Shown here in pieces: positions 1-6,573 of a stretch of 15,675 bases of DNA. Every line of letters begins with the position of its first letter. The first letter of the stretch is position 1. The notes under the pieces were generated by a model. The model was given only the letters and a program-made list of their open reading frames with translations, did no database searches and was not told where the DNA came from. Made by a program: the position numbers and the translations under genes. The DNA lies in assembly GCA_947177885.1 (NCBI GenBank), contig CAMWWF010000025.1, forward strand, positions 1 through 15,675, read 5' to 3'. This DNA is from an uncultured Lachnospiraceae bacterium (GTDB lineage Bacteria; Bacillota_A; Clostridia; Lachnospirales; Lachnospiraceae).

Positions 1-283
1 AAGGTATCTGAAAATTTGCGCCCTCACATAAACGCTCCACGCCCACGCACTTAGGAATATTTCTTGTCAGTTCGTAATTATCCCTCGCAGTGACTGTTCC
101 ATGATTGTCGGTCTGCCTTACCTCTACTTTGAACTGGCTTTTCTGTTCCAACACAAGCCACTGGAATTTGTCGTTTTCTTTGGTGAATACAGTCTGATGC
201 GCATTGGAATGTGTCTTGCTACGGATATATTTGTCGGTGGTGCTGTAATAGTCCAAAATCTGCTGTTTCTGCTTTTTGTTCAT
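1..283 (-). CDS. Hypothetical protein, 3' end cut by the window edge
   Basis: An open frame begins at an ATG at 283 and stays open to base 1, giving 94 residues without a stop. It starts MNKKQKQQILDYYSTTDKY and is hydrophilic, with no signal peptide or membrane segment in the visible part. An AGGAG ribosome binding site (294-298) lies 10 bases upstream of the ATG, which supports the start. I do not recognise the family. The short, polar, Lys/Gln-rich N-terminus is common among accessory-element proteins, but that is only an impression. The stop codon and most of the protein may lie outside the window. Confidence 0.6.
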   Translation of the reverse strand, partial: MNKKQKQQILDYYSTTDKYIRSKTHSNAHQTVFTKENDKFQWLVLEQKSQFKVEVRQTDNHGTVTARDNYELTRNIPKCVGVERLCEGANFQIP

Positions 284-547
284 GGTCTTTGTTCTCCTGT
301 GGTATGGATTGATTGATATGCTTGATTGGTTTCAGTGCTGGTAAATGATTTTCTTCCGTTAATTGTCGGGAGATTGGATTGCGGAATTCCATTGACGGGT
401 ATTTCTCTGCTTGGGGAAAATGGTTTCATTCCCTACGGTAATTAACGCATGAAAAAAGACTACAACCATTGTCATAGCCTTTTAAAGGATTGAGGAAGTC
501 CCTTTGTTTACTTGTATTTGTTTGCCGCCCCTCCGCACTGTCCTGCA
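284..547. other. Intergenic region with a weak terminator-like hairpin
   Basis: No convincing gene is visible. On the minus strand, downstream of the flavodoxin/ferredoxin gene, a weak imperfect stem around 457-475 (CTA/TAG with two internal mismatches) is followed by six Ts at about 447-452. This could be a poor intrinsic terminator. A small palindrome (CCTTTTAAAGG) lies at about 479-489. I cannot define a promoter for the gene at 1-283. Confidence 0.3.
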
Positions 548-1330
548 TCACTGGCGCATATGCTTCCTGTTTTCACGATCACACGCCACTCCCCTATATT
601 GTCTCTCAGGTTTTCCGTGCAGAAATACAGTGCAGCTTTGCTTCGGACATAAGTTCACGCAGCGGTAGCAAAGTGTACAATTGTTTTTTTGTACGACATT
701 TCCACTTACTATTTCCAAATTGTGCGTGGGACAGTTTTTTACACATGCTCCACATGCAACACAGTTTTCATCCGTGCGAAATGAACTTCGTCCTCTCATC
801 TCTATTTGGGGAAAGGTAATATTTTGTGTTTTGCCAAGCAACGCCGAAAAGATGTTCCAGCCCCGCCTTTTTACGATTCCTCTTTGAATATCTGAACATA
901 CCCGTTCTAATTTTTTTAATGCTTTTTCCGGTTTTTTGATTCTTTCTCTTTCCGTTATGGGAAACAGGAAAAAATTACAGATATTGTTCGGCATTAAAAA
1001 ATGTTCGGCGTAGATAATCCTTTCATCGCATCCCGGCAGCAGCCTTGAAAAAGCTCTGGCTCCATCTCCGGAAAACAGCATTTGGGTACAAAAGATGATC
1101 AGCTTTTTGGTTCTGAAACAGCTCTCGTATTTTTCAACAAATTCTCTCATTATACGTGGAACACCAGAGCCGTAAATCGGATAACAGACCGCTATCGTAT
1201 CCTCTTCTGCCAGCAGCATTTTAAAATCCAAATCCTGCTCAATGTCGTATGCTTTTATGTTCATTCGCTCTGCAAATTGTTCCGCTATATATTTGGAATT
1301 ACCGGTTCCTGAGAAATAGATGATCACCAT
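548..1330 (-). CDS. EFR1-family flavodoxin/ferredoxin fusion protein
   Basis: A 260-residue cytoplasmic electron-transfer protein. The N-terminal half is flavodoxin-like, with the FMN phosphate-binding loop SGTGNS at residues 7-12 and a second conserved stretch (CYPIYGSGVP) at 49-58. The C-terminal part is a bacterial ferredoxin domain with two 4Fe-4S motifs: C190-x2-C193-x2-C196-x3-C200-P and C218-x2-C221-x2-C224-x3-C228-P. This domain order matches the EFR1 family of anaerobic Clostridia. Its partners are mostly unknown, and I infer only low-potential electron transfer between FMN and iron-sulfur centres. The ATG at 1330 is preceded by a GTGAGGG-type ribosome binding site about 9 bases away. 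It lies 170 bases downstream of metF and probably has its own promoter. Confidence 0.9.
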   Translation of the reverse strand: MVIIYFSGTGNSKYIAEQFAERMNIKAYDIEQDLDFKMLLAEEDTIAVCYPIYGSGVPRIMREFVEKYESCFRTKKLIIFCTQMLFSGDGARAFSRLLPGCDERIIYAEHFLMPNNICNFFLFPITERERIKKPEKALKKLERVCSDIQRGIVKRRGWNIFSALLGKTQNITFPQIEMRGRSSFRTDENCVACGACVKNCPTHNLEIVSGNVVQKNNCTLCYRCVNLCPKQSCTVFLHGKPERQYRGVACDRENRKHMRQ

Positions 1331-1371
1331 ATAATTGTACCCTCACAAACTATTGATCTGTCACTGGTTCC

Positions 1372-1400
1372 ATTATACTGCAATCACTTTCCAAATAAAA
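1372..1400 (-). promoter_or_regulatory. Possible promoter of the flavodoxin/ferredoxin gene
   Basis: A perfect TATAAT -10 box (1372-1377 on the complement) lies about 42 bases upstream of the ATG at 1330. The -35 region, T-rich around 1395-1400, is a poor match to TTGACA, so the call rests on the -10 box and its position in the intergenic gap. Confidence 0.4.
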
Positions 1401-1500
1401 CAGAATTTTGGGATGTGATCTGCATGCACAACTTCTTTCTTAAGCGCCCAACCCTTTCCAAGGCGTTTCATCCTTTATTTGCGCTGTTTTCTGACACGCT

Positions 1501-2361
1501 CTAAATCGAAATCTGCGCCACGATCTCCGCTGTTGTTTTCGGCCAGTTCATTGTGTAAATATGTATGCCGTCTACCCCATGCTCCTTCAGATCAAGAATC
1601 TGGCGAACGGCATAATCGATACCGGCTTTGCGCATATCTTCCCTGTTTTCGCCATACCTGGCGATCATATTTTCAAGCTCCTTCGGAACGGAAGAACCGG
1701 ATAAATTGATGCTTTTGCTTATCTGCCTTGCGCTGATAACCGGCATGATACCGGCACAGACAGGTACCGTGATCCCGATATCCGCCGCCCGCTCCCTGAA
1801 ACGATAGAACGTATCGTTTTGAAAGAAAAGCTGAGTGACAAGGAAACCGGCGCCTGCTTCCACCTTTTCCTTCAAATGCATCAGATCACTTTCAAAACTC
1901 GCAGCTTCATAATGTTTCTCCGGATAGCAGGCGCCGGCAAGCGTAAAGGAGGTTTTGGCCTTCAGGTAACGTATCATATCAGAGGCATATAAAAATTCCC
2001 TGCTGTTAAACTGCTCGTCTCCCATTGCCTGCGGCCTGTCACCCCGCAGTGCCATGATGTAATGAATGCCTTCTTTTTCCAATAATTCACAGTTCTTCTG
2101 AAGGTCAGACTGTTTGAAGCCAACGCACGTCATATGGGCAATTGTATCAATCTGCAGATGATTTTGAATGTACGATGCGATTTCAATTGTCTTTCCAGCA
2201 TTGGAGCCACCCGCGCCGTAAGTGCAGCTCATAAAATCAGGCTGCAGAGCCGCAAGAACATCCAATTTGCCGAAAAGAGCCTGAAACTCGTCCTCCGTCT
2301 TAGGCGGGGAGACTTCAAAAGAAAGACTTGTCTTTGTTTTATTCAATAAATCCTTTATCAT
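1501..2361 (-). CDS. metF: Methylenetetrahydrofolate reductase MetF
   Basis: Reduces 5,10-methylene-THF to 5-methyl-THF, the methyl donor for methionine synthesis, using FAD. The protein is 286 residues, the usual length of the bacterial catalytic TIM barrel without a regulatory domain. Family landmarks are SFEVSPPKT at 14-22 (the Glu equivalent to the E. coli catalytic Glu28 is E16), CTYGAGGS at 46-53, ALRGDRP at 104-110 with the conserved Asp, TQLFFQ at 176-181 and AGIMPV at 203-208. A longer frame begins with GTG at 2373, but that codon overlaps the AGGAG ribosome binding site (2373-2377). The ATG at 2361 sits 11 bases after the site and is the better start. A MET-box-like palindrome and a LysR gene lie directly upstream, pointing to control by methionine status. 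Confidence 0.93.
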   Translation of the reverse strand: MIKDLLNKTKTSLSFEVSPPKTEDEFQALFGKLDVLAALQPDFMSCTYGAGGSNAGKTIEIASYIQNHLQIDTIAHMTCVGFKQSDLQKNCELLEKEGIHYIMALRGDRPQAMGDEQFNSREFLYASDMIRYLKAKTSFTLAGACYPEKHYEAASFESDLMHLKEKVEAGAGFLVTQLFFQNDTFYRFRERAADIGITVPVCAGIMPVISARQISKSINLSGSSVPKELENMIARYGENREDMRKAGIDYAVRQILDLKEHGVDGIHIYTMNWPKTTAEIVAQISI

Positions 2362-2400
2362 ATTGTTTTTCACTCCTGAAATTGGTTTATTTGTAACGTA

Positions 2401-2429
2401 AGTATATCCTTTCTGTCCGGTTTTGAAAA
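2401..2429 (-). promoter_or_regulatory. Predicted metF promoter
   Basis: On the minus strand a TTTTCA -35 box (2424-2429) is separated by 17 bases from a TATACT -10 box (2401-2406). The predicted transcription start is near 2394, giving a 5' leader of about 33 bases before the ATG at 2361. The -35 box is weak (4 of 6 matches), as expected for an activator-dependent promoter. Confidence 0.5.
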
Positions 2430-2441
2430 ATACAAAAAATT

Positions 2442-2478
2442 AGCAGTTTGCCATAGTTTCAAACTATTTCAAGCTGCT
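2442..2478 (-). promoter_or_regulatory. Extended palindrome: MET-box-like LysR operator and possible lysR terminator
   Basis: A 37-bp imperfect palindrome is centred on 2460. Its core, ATAGTTTCAAACTAT (2453-2467), is perfectly symmetric around one base and fits the LysR T-N11-A pattern. It matches the inner 15 positions of the MET-box of streptococci and lactococci (TATAGTTTnAAACTATA), bound by the LysR protein MtaR/MetR. Outer arms AGCAGTTTG (2442-2450) and CAAGCTGCT (2470-2478) extend the pairing. The centre lies about 66 bases upstream of the predicted metF start point, the usual LysR recognition position. On the minus strand the stem is followed after two bases by six Ts (2434-2439) and starts 16 bases after the lysR stop, so it could also terminate lysR transcription. 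Confidence 0.65.
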
Positions 2479-2493
2479 ATTCCCATTCATTCC

Positions 2494-3408
2494 TTATTCA
2501 TCATCATTCGTGTCGATATGCCTTTTCAGCGCTTCCAAATAAGTCTGGCCATATCTGCTGAGAGGCATATTCTTTTGCGTGATCATTCCAATACGCATAT
2601 ACTCATCTACCTGTAAGGGTCTGGCTATAATGTTTTCCCCGTTTAATTTCCTGCTGATCACACCAGAACTGACCGTATAGCCGTTTAATCCGATCACCAG
2701 ATTGAAAAGTGTGGCCCGGTCCCTTACTTTTATATTTTTATTTCTGTCCAGTGTGCTCAATATCTCCTCCGAAAAATAAAAGGAATTGTACTCTCCCTGT
2801 TCAAAGGAAAGGTATGGGTATTCCTCCAGATCTTTCAGCTCCAGCACCTCCCTGCCTGCCAATGGGTGATTGGAGCATATGAACACATGAGGCTTTGCGA
2901 CAAACAATTCCTCGAACTTCAGTCCGTTCTGTTTTATCAGCTTCGACAGGATCTCCTCGTTTTTGGAAGATGTATACAGAATTCCAATTTCACTTTTCAG
3001 TCTGCTTACGTCTTCTATGATCTCATAGGTCTGTGTTTCCCGCAAAGTAAAATCGTACTTGTCGGCATCAAATTCTCGTATAACATCCACAAAAGCATTT
3101 ACCGCAAAAGAATAGTGCTGACAGGATACGGAAAAGCGGGGACTCTGTTTATCTGCGCTTTTGAATTTTTCTTCCAGAAGGCTCGTCTGCTCTAATATTT
3201 GTCTTGCATAGGACAAAAACAGCTCTCCCTCATTGGAGACCACGACCCCTTTATTGGTTCTCCGGAAAATGGTTATCTGCATTTCACTTTCCAGTTCCCT
3301 GATCGCATTTGTGAGACTGGGCTGTGAGACAAACAGTCTTCCGGCAGCTTCTGTAATATTTCCTGTCTCTGCTACAGCGACAATATATTTTAACTGTTGT
3401 AACGTCAT
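2494..3408 (-). CDS. LysR-family transcriptional regulator, probable methionine regulator
   Basis: A 304-residue regulator with a winged helix-turn-helix at about residues 1-60 (TLQQLKYIVAVAETGNITEA, then RLFVSQPSLTNAIRELE) and a LysR substrate-binding domain from about 90 to the end. The frame extends upstream to an ATG at 3465, but the ATG at 3408 is the natural family start (MTLQQLKYIV) and has a GGAG ribosome binding site 7 bases upstream. It lies 80 bases after the histidine kinase stop and reads toward metF. The MET-box-like palindrome between the two genes suggests it activates metF, as MtaR/MetR proteins do; the co-effector there is a methionine-pathway intermediate. This regulatory role is inferred from context, since sequence alone places the gene only in LysR. 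Confidence 0.88.
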   Translation of the reverse strand: MTLQQLKYIVAVAETGNITEAAGRLFVSQPSLTNAIRELESEMQITIFRRTNKGVVVSNEGELFLSYARQILEQTSLLEEKFKSADKQSPRFSVSCQHYSFAVNAFVDVIREFDADKYDFTLRETQTYEIIEDVSRLKSEIGILYTSSKNEEILSKLIKQNGLKFEELFVAKPHVFICSNHPLAGREVLELKDLEEYPYLSFEQGEYNSFYFSEEILSTLDRNKNIKVRDRATLFNLVIGLNGYTVSSGVISRKLNGENIIARPLQVDEYMRIGMITQKNMPLSRYGQTYLEALKRHIDTNDDE

Positions 3409-3488
3409 ATCTGATCTCCATTTCTGCGCTGCCCATGAGGGTATACAGGCATCCTCTCTGTGCATAAGCGACTTTGTGACAGGCCGAT

Positions 3489-4724
3489 TCAGCCCGCCAT
3501 TCCAAACACAACCGTGACCAGCATGCTTCCGTCAGCGATCTGCGCAAAGATTTCCCCGTTCATTCTGTGCATCAGCTGTCTGCAGATATACAGTCCCAGG
3601 CCGCTGCCCTGTATGTTCCGGGCATTGGCTCCCCGCCGGAAGCTGTCAAAAATATGGGGCAGCTCATCTTCCGTAAGGGTACATCCGCTGCTTTTTACGG
3701 TGATGAGCTGACAGTTTTCTTCCTCCGCAAAATGAATCGTTATCTCATGTCCGTCACCGTATTTTATGGCATTTTCCAGGATATTCTGGAGAACCTCCAC
3801 GCTGCGGTCAAGATCCCCCGCAAGCAGGCAGTTCCCATATTCCGCGGTGTGAAATTCCGTCTTCCGCTGTGCCAGCTTTTCCACATAATAATTCAGGATG
3901 TTCCCCATCAGATCCGAGAGATAGAACTCGGAGTTCTCCACCTCCGGACTTATGAAGTCTTCCCTGGACGCGGCAATGATCCGGGAGACATATTCCTCGA
4001 TCTCATCCGCCTTCCGCTTTATTTTCCCTGCGATCTCCGCCTGCTTTCCGTGATCGGAGTACAGATTTTTTCTCAATGCGTCCGCGTAGAGCTTTATGGC
4101 GGAAAGGGGCGTCTTGATATCATGGGAGAGGGACAGGAGCAGCGTTTTGTTCTCTTTCCGGAATATCCGCTCTCTCTGTTTCTGTTCCTCCATATTTTCC
4201 CGGAGCAGATCCATCCCCCATGCGAATTTGCCGAAGAAACGGCTCCTGCTTTCCTGCACCGGGACAGTGAGATTCCCCTTTGCAAGCTCATAGGGAACGT
4301 CGGTCAGCTGCTCGAAGGGGAACAGGATTTTATTGCGCACATAGACCAGAACAGCGATAACGGCCGCCGACATGATACACAGGAGCACATTTACGGTAAC
4401 TGTCAGCCTTTTCTTACCGCTGCGGTTCTCATATACATAGTCAAATCGGTACAGTTCCCCGTCTATCTCCCTGACGGAATGATCGTTTCCCGTATCCCGG
4501 AACTGACCGTCAATCCTTTCTGCCTGCACCACGTATTCACAGTCTGAAAGATCCACATTTTCCAATCCCTTCTCTTCGATGGTCAAAGCCAGCCTTTCGA
4601 TCTCCACCCGATACGGTCTGCCGCTTCCGGTGGTATCAAGGTTATATATTATGATATTTGCGGCTGCAAAGACACACAGGATCAGCCCCACAACCGCCCC
4701 AAAGATTTTCCGGAATGCTTTCAT
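3489..4724 (-). CDS. Sensor histidine kinase of the ABC-linked two-component system
   Basis: A 411-residue membrane kinase. Membrane segments at about 7-28 and 109-129 flank an extracytoplasmic sensor region of about 80 residues, followed by a HAMP-like linker (about 130-185). The DHp domain carries the phospho-acceptor H201 in LSLSHDIKTPLSAIK. The ATPase domain has an N box (NILENAIKYG, N318), an F-box region (FDSF, 359-362) and a G2 box (GSGLGLYI, 373-380). The start at 4724 overlaps the regulator stop as ATGA, which implies translational coupling; an ATG 24 bases upstream (4748) is possible but less likely. The sensor loop is much larger than in BceS-type kinases, so it may detect a ligand itself, more like VncS-type kinases. 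The ligand is unknown. Confidence 0.9.
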   Translation of the reverse strand: MKAFRKIFGAVVGLILCVFAAANIIIYNLDTTGSGRPYRVEIERLALTIEEKGLENVDLSDCEYVVQAERIDGQFRDTGNDHSVREIDGELYRFDYVYENRSGKKRLTVTVNVLLCIMSAAVIAVLVYVRNKILFPFEQLTDVPYELAKGNLTVPVQESRSRFFGKFAWGMDLLRENMEEQKQRERIFRKENKTLLLSLSHDIKTPLSAIKLYADALRKNLYSDHGKQAEIAGKIKRKADEIEEYVSRIIAASREDFISPEVENSEFYLSDLMGNILNYYVEKLAQRKTEFHTAEYGNCLLAGDLDRSVEVLQNILENAIKYGDGHEITIHFAEEENCQLITVKSSGCTLTEDELPHIFDSFRRGANARNIQGSGLGLYICRQLMHRMNGEIFAQIADGSMLVTVVFGMAG

Positions 4725-5383
4725 ACAAATTGATACCCCACGCCCCATACCGTCAGGATCTTCTGCGGTTTTTTCGGATCATTCTCTATTTTCTGCCTGA
4801 TCCACTTTATATGGACAGTCAGTGTCTGCTGCTCGGAAAAGCTGTCGCTCCCCCAGATCCTGTCAAACAGATAATCCTTGGAAAGAATCTTTCCCCGGTT
4901 TTCAGCGAGAAGCAGAAGCAGATCAAATTCCTTTGCCGTCAGTTCGATGGGCGTGTCATTTTTATACACGGTCCGGGTGATCCTGTTGAAGCGCAGGTTG
5001 TCACAGATCAGTTCATCCAGGGAGTATCTGCGCTTGAAGATCCCACTGATCTTTGCCAGCATAATATCTATGTCATAGGGTTTCTCAATATAATCGTCCG
5101 CACCGTTCAAAAGACCTTTCAGCTTGTCCTCTTTTGTGGTCTTTGCGCTTACGATCAGTATCGGCACATCGCTTTTTTTGCGGATTTTCTCACATAATGC
5201 AAATCCGTCAAGTCCGGGAAGCATGATATCCAGTACAATAAGCCTTGCACTGTATTTTTCATACAATGACAAGGCCTTTTCCCCGGTGGCGGCAACGCTT
5301 ACCATGTAATTCTCCGCCCGCAGGAAGTCGCACAGCAGTTCCGCCAGTTCTTTGTTGTCCTCAACAATCAAAATATCGATCAC
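4721..5383 (-). CDS. OmpR/PhoB-family response regulator
   Basis: A 220-residue regulator. The receiver domain has acidic residues E8 and D9, phospho-acceptor D52 in VLDIMLPG, S79 and K101 (EKPYD). The winged-helix output domain spans about 125-220, with LTAKEFDLLLLLAENRGKILS and the terminal GVGYQFV typical of the OmpR/PhoB subfamily. The start is a GTG at 5383, six bases after the ABC ATPase stop; no in-frame ATG lies close by and the receiver fold begins immediately (DILIVEDN). Cotranscription with the ATPase and kinase is very likely. It probably controls the transporter genes; repeats upstream of the permease are a candidate target. Confidence 0.93.
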   Translation of the reverse strand: MIDILIVEDNKELAELLCDFLRAENYMVSVAATGEKALSLYEKYSARLIVLDIMLPGLDGFALCEKIRKKSDVPILIVSAKTTKEDKLKGLLNGADDYIEKPYDIDIMLAKISGIFKRRYSLDELICDNLRFNRITRTVYKNDTPIELTAKEFDLLLLLAENRGKILSKDYLFDRIWGSDSFSEQQTLTVHIKWIRQKIENDPKKPQKILTVWGVGYQFV

Positions 5384-5389
5384 CGTCTC

Positions 5390-6154
5390 TTACCAGCCCA
5401 TTTCCATCAACCAATTGTTCAACGCTCTCTCCCGCTCCCGGAGCCGGGAGGGTGTATATCTGTCTAAATTATATTCCCCCCTGATATTCCCGTCAACTAT
5501 ATACAGCACCCTTGTGCACTTTGCTGCCACCTTTACGTCGTGGGTCACAAGCATGATGGTGGTTCCTTCACCATTTATCTTCGCCAGTTCCTCCATGACT
5601 TCTTCCGAGGAGGTACGGTTCAGCGCGCCTGTTGGCTCGTCGGCGAAGATCATCCGGGGTCTGTTGATCATACTCCTGCAGATGCAGGCTCTCTGCAGCT
5701 GCCCTCCCGAAACCTCGTTGATATCATTATCGGCGATTTCGATGATCCCCAGCTTGCGCATCAGATCCTGTCCCCGCTTTACCGTATCACGGCGGCTCTC
5801 TGCAAGCTTCCCGGACTGGCAGGCCGGCAGGATGATATTATCCAGTATGGTCAGATTTTTCAGCATATACATCTGCTGGAAGATAAATCCCATCTCATTC
5901 AGCCGCAGATCCGCAAGCTCTCCGGCATTAAGCTTTGCAATATCCCTTCCGCAGAACTCCGCCCGGCCTGCGGTGATGGAATCCATACCGGAAACCGCGT
6001 ATAAAAGCGTAGATTTTCCCGAACCGGAAGGCCCCATGACCGCCACCATCTCCCCCGATTTGACAGTGAAATTTACGTTTTTCAGCACATTGTTCTGCCT
6101 CTTGTTCGTGATGTATGTCTTGCAGAGATTCCTAACTTCCAATATATTTTCCAT
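5390..6154 (-). CDS. ABC transporter ATP-binding protein (MacB/LolD-type)
   Basis: A 254-residue ATPase that powers the FtsX-type permease encoded upstream. Visible motifs are Walker A GPSGSGKST (41-49), Q loop at FQQ (92-94), signature VSGGQLQR (148-155), Walker B MIFADEPT (168-175) and switch His in THD (H205). GALNRTSSEEV after Walker B is typical of the LolD/MacB/BceA group. The frame runs upstream to 6259, but the ATG at 6154 has an AGGAG site 11 bases upstream and starts at the family N-terminus (MENILEVRNLCKTY). The C-terminal tail of about 25 residues is Arg-rich and ends NNWLMEMGW. It lies six bases before the response regulator gene. Confidence 0.93.
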   Translation of the reverse strand: MENILEVRNLCKTYITNKRQNNVLKNVNFTVKSGEMVAVMGPSGSGKSTLLYAVSGMDSITAGRAEFCGRDIAKLNAGELADLRLNEMGFIFQQMYMLKNLTILDNIILPACQSGKLAESRRDTVKRGQDLMRKLGIIEIADNDINEVSGGQLQRACICRSMINRPRMIFADEPTGALNRTSSEEVMEELAKINGEGTTIMLVTHDVKVAAKCTRVLYIVDGNIRGEYNLDRYTPSRLRERERALNNWLMEMGW

Positions 6155-6452
6155 GATCTTATATTCTCCTGTTCTTATTTCCATTGCTGCTTTTCCTATT
6201 CCGGCTCCACATCCACTTCCTGAACGGACAGAGGCGTTACCACCGCCGGCGTCCGTCAATGCTCACATGATTGTGTCTCCCGGAGCCGAGCCCTGTCAGA
6301 CAAATACTGTTTTTATGCCATTGCCGCGCCGCAGCAATTTGTTTCAAAACCGCTTCCTTTTCATGTTGCCTCCATGCGGATCGATCCCTCCGGAGGCATT
6401 TCAGCTCCGGATGAGAAATGCCATGTTTCAGGCATTTCCCGGTGTGAAACTT
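6155..6452 (-). other. Structured intergenic region, possibly holding a remnant of a lost operon gene
   Basis: This is most of the 420 bases between the permease and its ATPase, unusual inside such an operon. No intact gene is present. On the minus strand a short frame ending about 40 bases before the ATPase start reads VVTPLSVQEVDVEPE then stop, resembling the C-terminus of a membrane-fusion (HlyD/MacA-like) adaptor; frames upstream are broken. Paired segments are also visible: GGCATTTC/GAAATGCC (8-bp stem) with a third GGCATTTC copy beyond, and GTTTCA/TGAAAC. I see no good promoter. The adaptor-remnant reading is weak. Confidence 0.3.
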
Positions 6453-6573
6453 AGAGCGCGTTCAAAAAATGCTTAAATATAATCCAAACTAAATACCCTG
6501 ATGTTTTTCGCAAAATATTTTCTGAGAGTGTTGCTTCCCAAACGCAGACGTAACGGCGGCTACGCTGAGGCCG
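6453..6573. repeat. Probable MITE-like repeat remnant abutting the permease stop
   Basis: The left 22 bases (6453-6474, starting AGAGCGCGTTCAAAAAATGC) match the arm of the MITE-like element at 9287 in 18 of 22 positions. The rest is AT-rich (to about 6525) and then GC-rich, ending with a hairpin (GCGGC/GCCGC around 6556-6575) at the permease stop codon. The second terminal arm is not recognisable, so the element is truncated or a different type sharing an end. The permease ends KISVSETSGVG, differing in its last residues from the usual KISPVEALR-like ending, which would fit insertion at its 3' end. Confidence 0.4.

Noticed and set aside
1420..1500. Intrinsic terminator after metF
   Set aside because: Only a short stem (CGCC/GGCG) with flanking mismatches is found and no T-run follows it on the minus strand.
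2362..2493. SAM (S-box) riboswitch upstream of metF
   Set aside because: The leader after the predicted start point is only about 33 bases and lacks the conserved S-box helices. The one strong structure is a simple palindrome.
3567..4547. Long 326-residue plus-strand open frame
   Set aside because: It lies entirely opposite the histidine kinase gene, whose motifs are unambiguous; the plus-strand translation shows no domain and has no supporting ribosome binding site.
5352..6476. 374-residue plus-strand open frame
   Set aside because: It is the complement of the ABC ATPase with its Walker and signature motifs, and the translation is Ser/Pro-rich without a recognisable fold.
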